NCBI GenBank assembly: GCA_031390045.1
Contig: JANMTB010000081.1
Location: 1-29,891, forward strand
Source: Aalborgiella sp031390045
GTDB taxonomy: Bacteria > Pseudomonadota > Gammaproteobacteria > Burkholderiales > Burkholderiaceae_C
Direction of reading: 5' to 3'
Length of the DNA stretch: 29,891 nt
The translations under genes and the position numbers were made by a program. The notes under the pieces are model-generated. The model worked only from the letters and a program-made list of their open reading frames with translations. It did no database searches and was not told the origin of the DNA. Positions 29,257 to 29,891 of the stretch are shown here, piece after piece. Position 1 is the first letter of the stretch. Each line of letters starts with the position of its first letter.

Positions 29257-29891
29257 TTATGCGTTTTTCAACAAATCACAGGCTTGCAGGGCTTTTGCAG
29301 CCTGTTTGATCGTCTCAAACGGCATTTTTGATCGCTGGGCAATGTCTAGCAGGCTGTGTTTACCATCCGTCAAATTCAGCGTCCACAGCAGCGCCATTTC
29401 AAAGGTTGGACGGTGAATCGTCGCGCCCACGCTGCCATACAAGCCGCGTTTGCCCAGTCGGGGCTCGCATTTTGGATTTTGGTTGACCAGAACTTGGTCA
29501 TTCTCCAAAACGTCCAGCACCTTCATGTACACCTCTAACGACTCGGCAATCTGCTTACCGCTGACAAACGACAAGTCATCCGCCGAGCTATGGTACTGCG
29601 GAAACTTGCCGTGGGTGGAGCGCGACAGGCTGCCCACAGCTAAGTTGAAACCGGGCGAGCAGTATTGCCGCTCGTCATACCCGTAGGGGAAAAACTCAAT
29701 CAGGTTGAAGGTTTCTTTTTCGGAAGTGAGCACATGCTTCGCGGCTTGGTCAATCAATGCCTCACCTTGGCGGCTGGTTTTGTAGCTGAACTTGCCCGCA
29801 TCGCCCACGCAAACAACGACCAAACCGTGCTTGATGTTCTTGGCTTTCGCCTCATTCAACGCCAGCCAAGTGATAGAGCCGATCGTGCCGG
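29257..29891 (-). CDS. DUF4910-type zinc peptidase-like protein with C-terminal winged helix, 5' truncated by window edge
   Basis: The frame is open to base 29891, so the N-terminus lies outside; at least 210 residues are visible. Family features: GSITWLALNEAK and HGLVVVCVGDAG, EFFPYGYDERQYCSPGFNLAVGSLSRS, and HGKFPQYHSSADDLSFV with the HSSADD metal motif of M28-like aminopeptidases. The last ~60 residues (RPTFEMALLWTLNLTDGKHS and on) look like the winged-helix tail that ends these proteins. From memory, such genes are often found in polysaccharide clusters with rfbG and C-methyltransferases, but a defined role is not known. The TTG at 29859 is internal, not a start. Confidence 0.85.
   Translation of the reverse strand, partial: GTIGSITWLALNEAKAKNIKHGLVVVCVGDAGKFSYKTSRQGEALIDQAAKHVLTSEKETFNLIEFFPYGYDERQYCSPGFNLAVGSLSRSTHGKFPQYHSSADDLSFVSGKQIAESLEVYMKVLDVLENDQVLVNQNPKCEPRLGKRGLYGSVGATIHRPTFEMALLWTLNLTDGKHSLLDIAQRSKMPFETIKQAAKALQACDLLKNA

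Overview
The window is ordinary chromosome of a betaproteobacterium, most likely a member of the Comamonadaceae (Burkholderiales). This rests on product recognition and gene order: miaB/ffh convergent; ffh divergent from a CcsA-like gene, a PP0621-type zinc-ribbon protein and ampD; nrdA-nrdB followed by a Lys/Ala/Pro-rich histone H1-like gene; and tlpA-accB-accC-prmA-DUF3426-kinase on one strand beside mpl. No tRNA, rRNA, insertion sequence, phage or CRISPR array was seen. No gene-free stretch exceeds 300 bases; the largest gap (5754-6042) holds the nrd control region.

Layout. 1-627: 3' part of an SMP-30/gluconolactonase-type gene. 740-2547: small exported protein plus miaB, overlapping by ATGA. 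2655-4037 (-): ffh. 4086-5753 (+): CcsA/YpjD-like membrane protein, PP0621-like protein, ampD. 5882-10406: class Ia ribonucleotide reductase nrdA and nrdB behind a pair of NrdR boxes. 10615-11082: histone H1-like protein built on a 60-bp tandem repeat, then a strong terminator. 11177-17145 (-): fatty-acid initiation genes accB/accC with prmA, a DUF3426 zinc-ribbon protein, a PfkB kinase, a TlpA thioredoxin and an unrecognised 197-residue protein. 17134-19398 (+): mpl and a ChbG/HpnK-type deacetylase. 19363-25071 (-): GtrA, a GtrB-like glycosyltransferase and two tandem paralogous ~711-residue polytopic proteins (DUF6311-like). 25152-28019 (+): CDP-glucose 4,6-dehydratase, sugar 3,5-epimerase and sugar C-methyltransferase. 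28158-29087: a lipoprotein with its terminator. 29257-29891 (-): 3' part of a DUF4910-type peptidase gene cut by the window edge.

The right third is a surface-polysaccharide region: nucleotide-sugar synthesis (dehydratase, epimerase, C-methyltransferase) faces a lipid-linked glycosylation module (GtrB makes, GtrA flips, and the large membrane proteins are candidate GT-C transferases).

The least expected signal is a dispersed 48-bp element with the architecture GCTAT-N7-ATAGC-N9-(17-base core)-GAGGC. Five clear copies lie at 782-829, 2566-2613, 12746-12793, 19081-19128 and 29174-29221, all with identical spacing. Three sit inside genes, in sense orientation and in the same codon register, so each contributes 16 residues resembling A-x-x-x-I-A-x-x-x-I-N-T-P-A. 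A sixth, degenerate copy is possible in mpl, and half a copy supplies the stop codon of the kinase gene.
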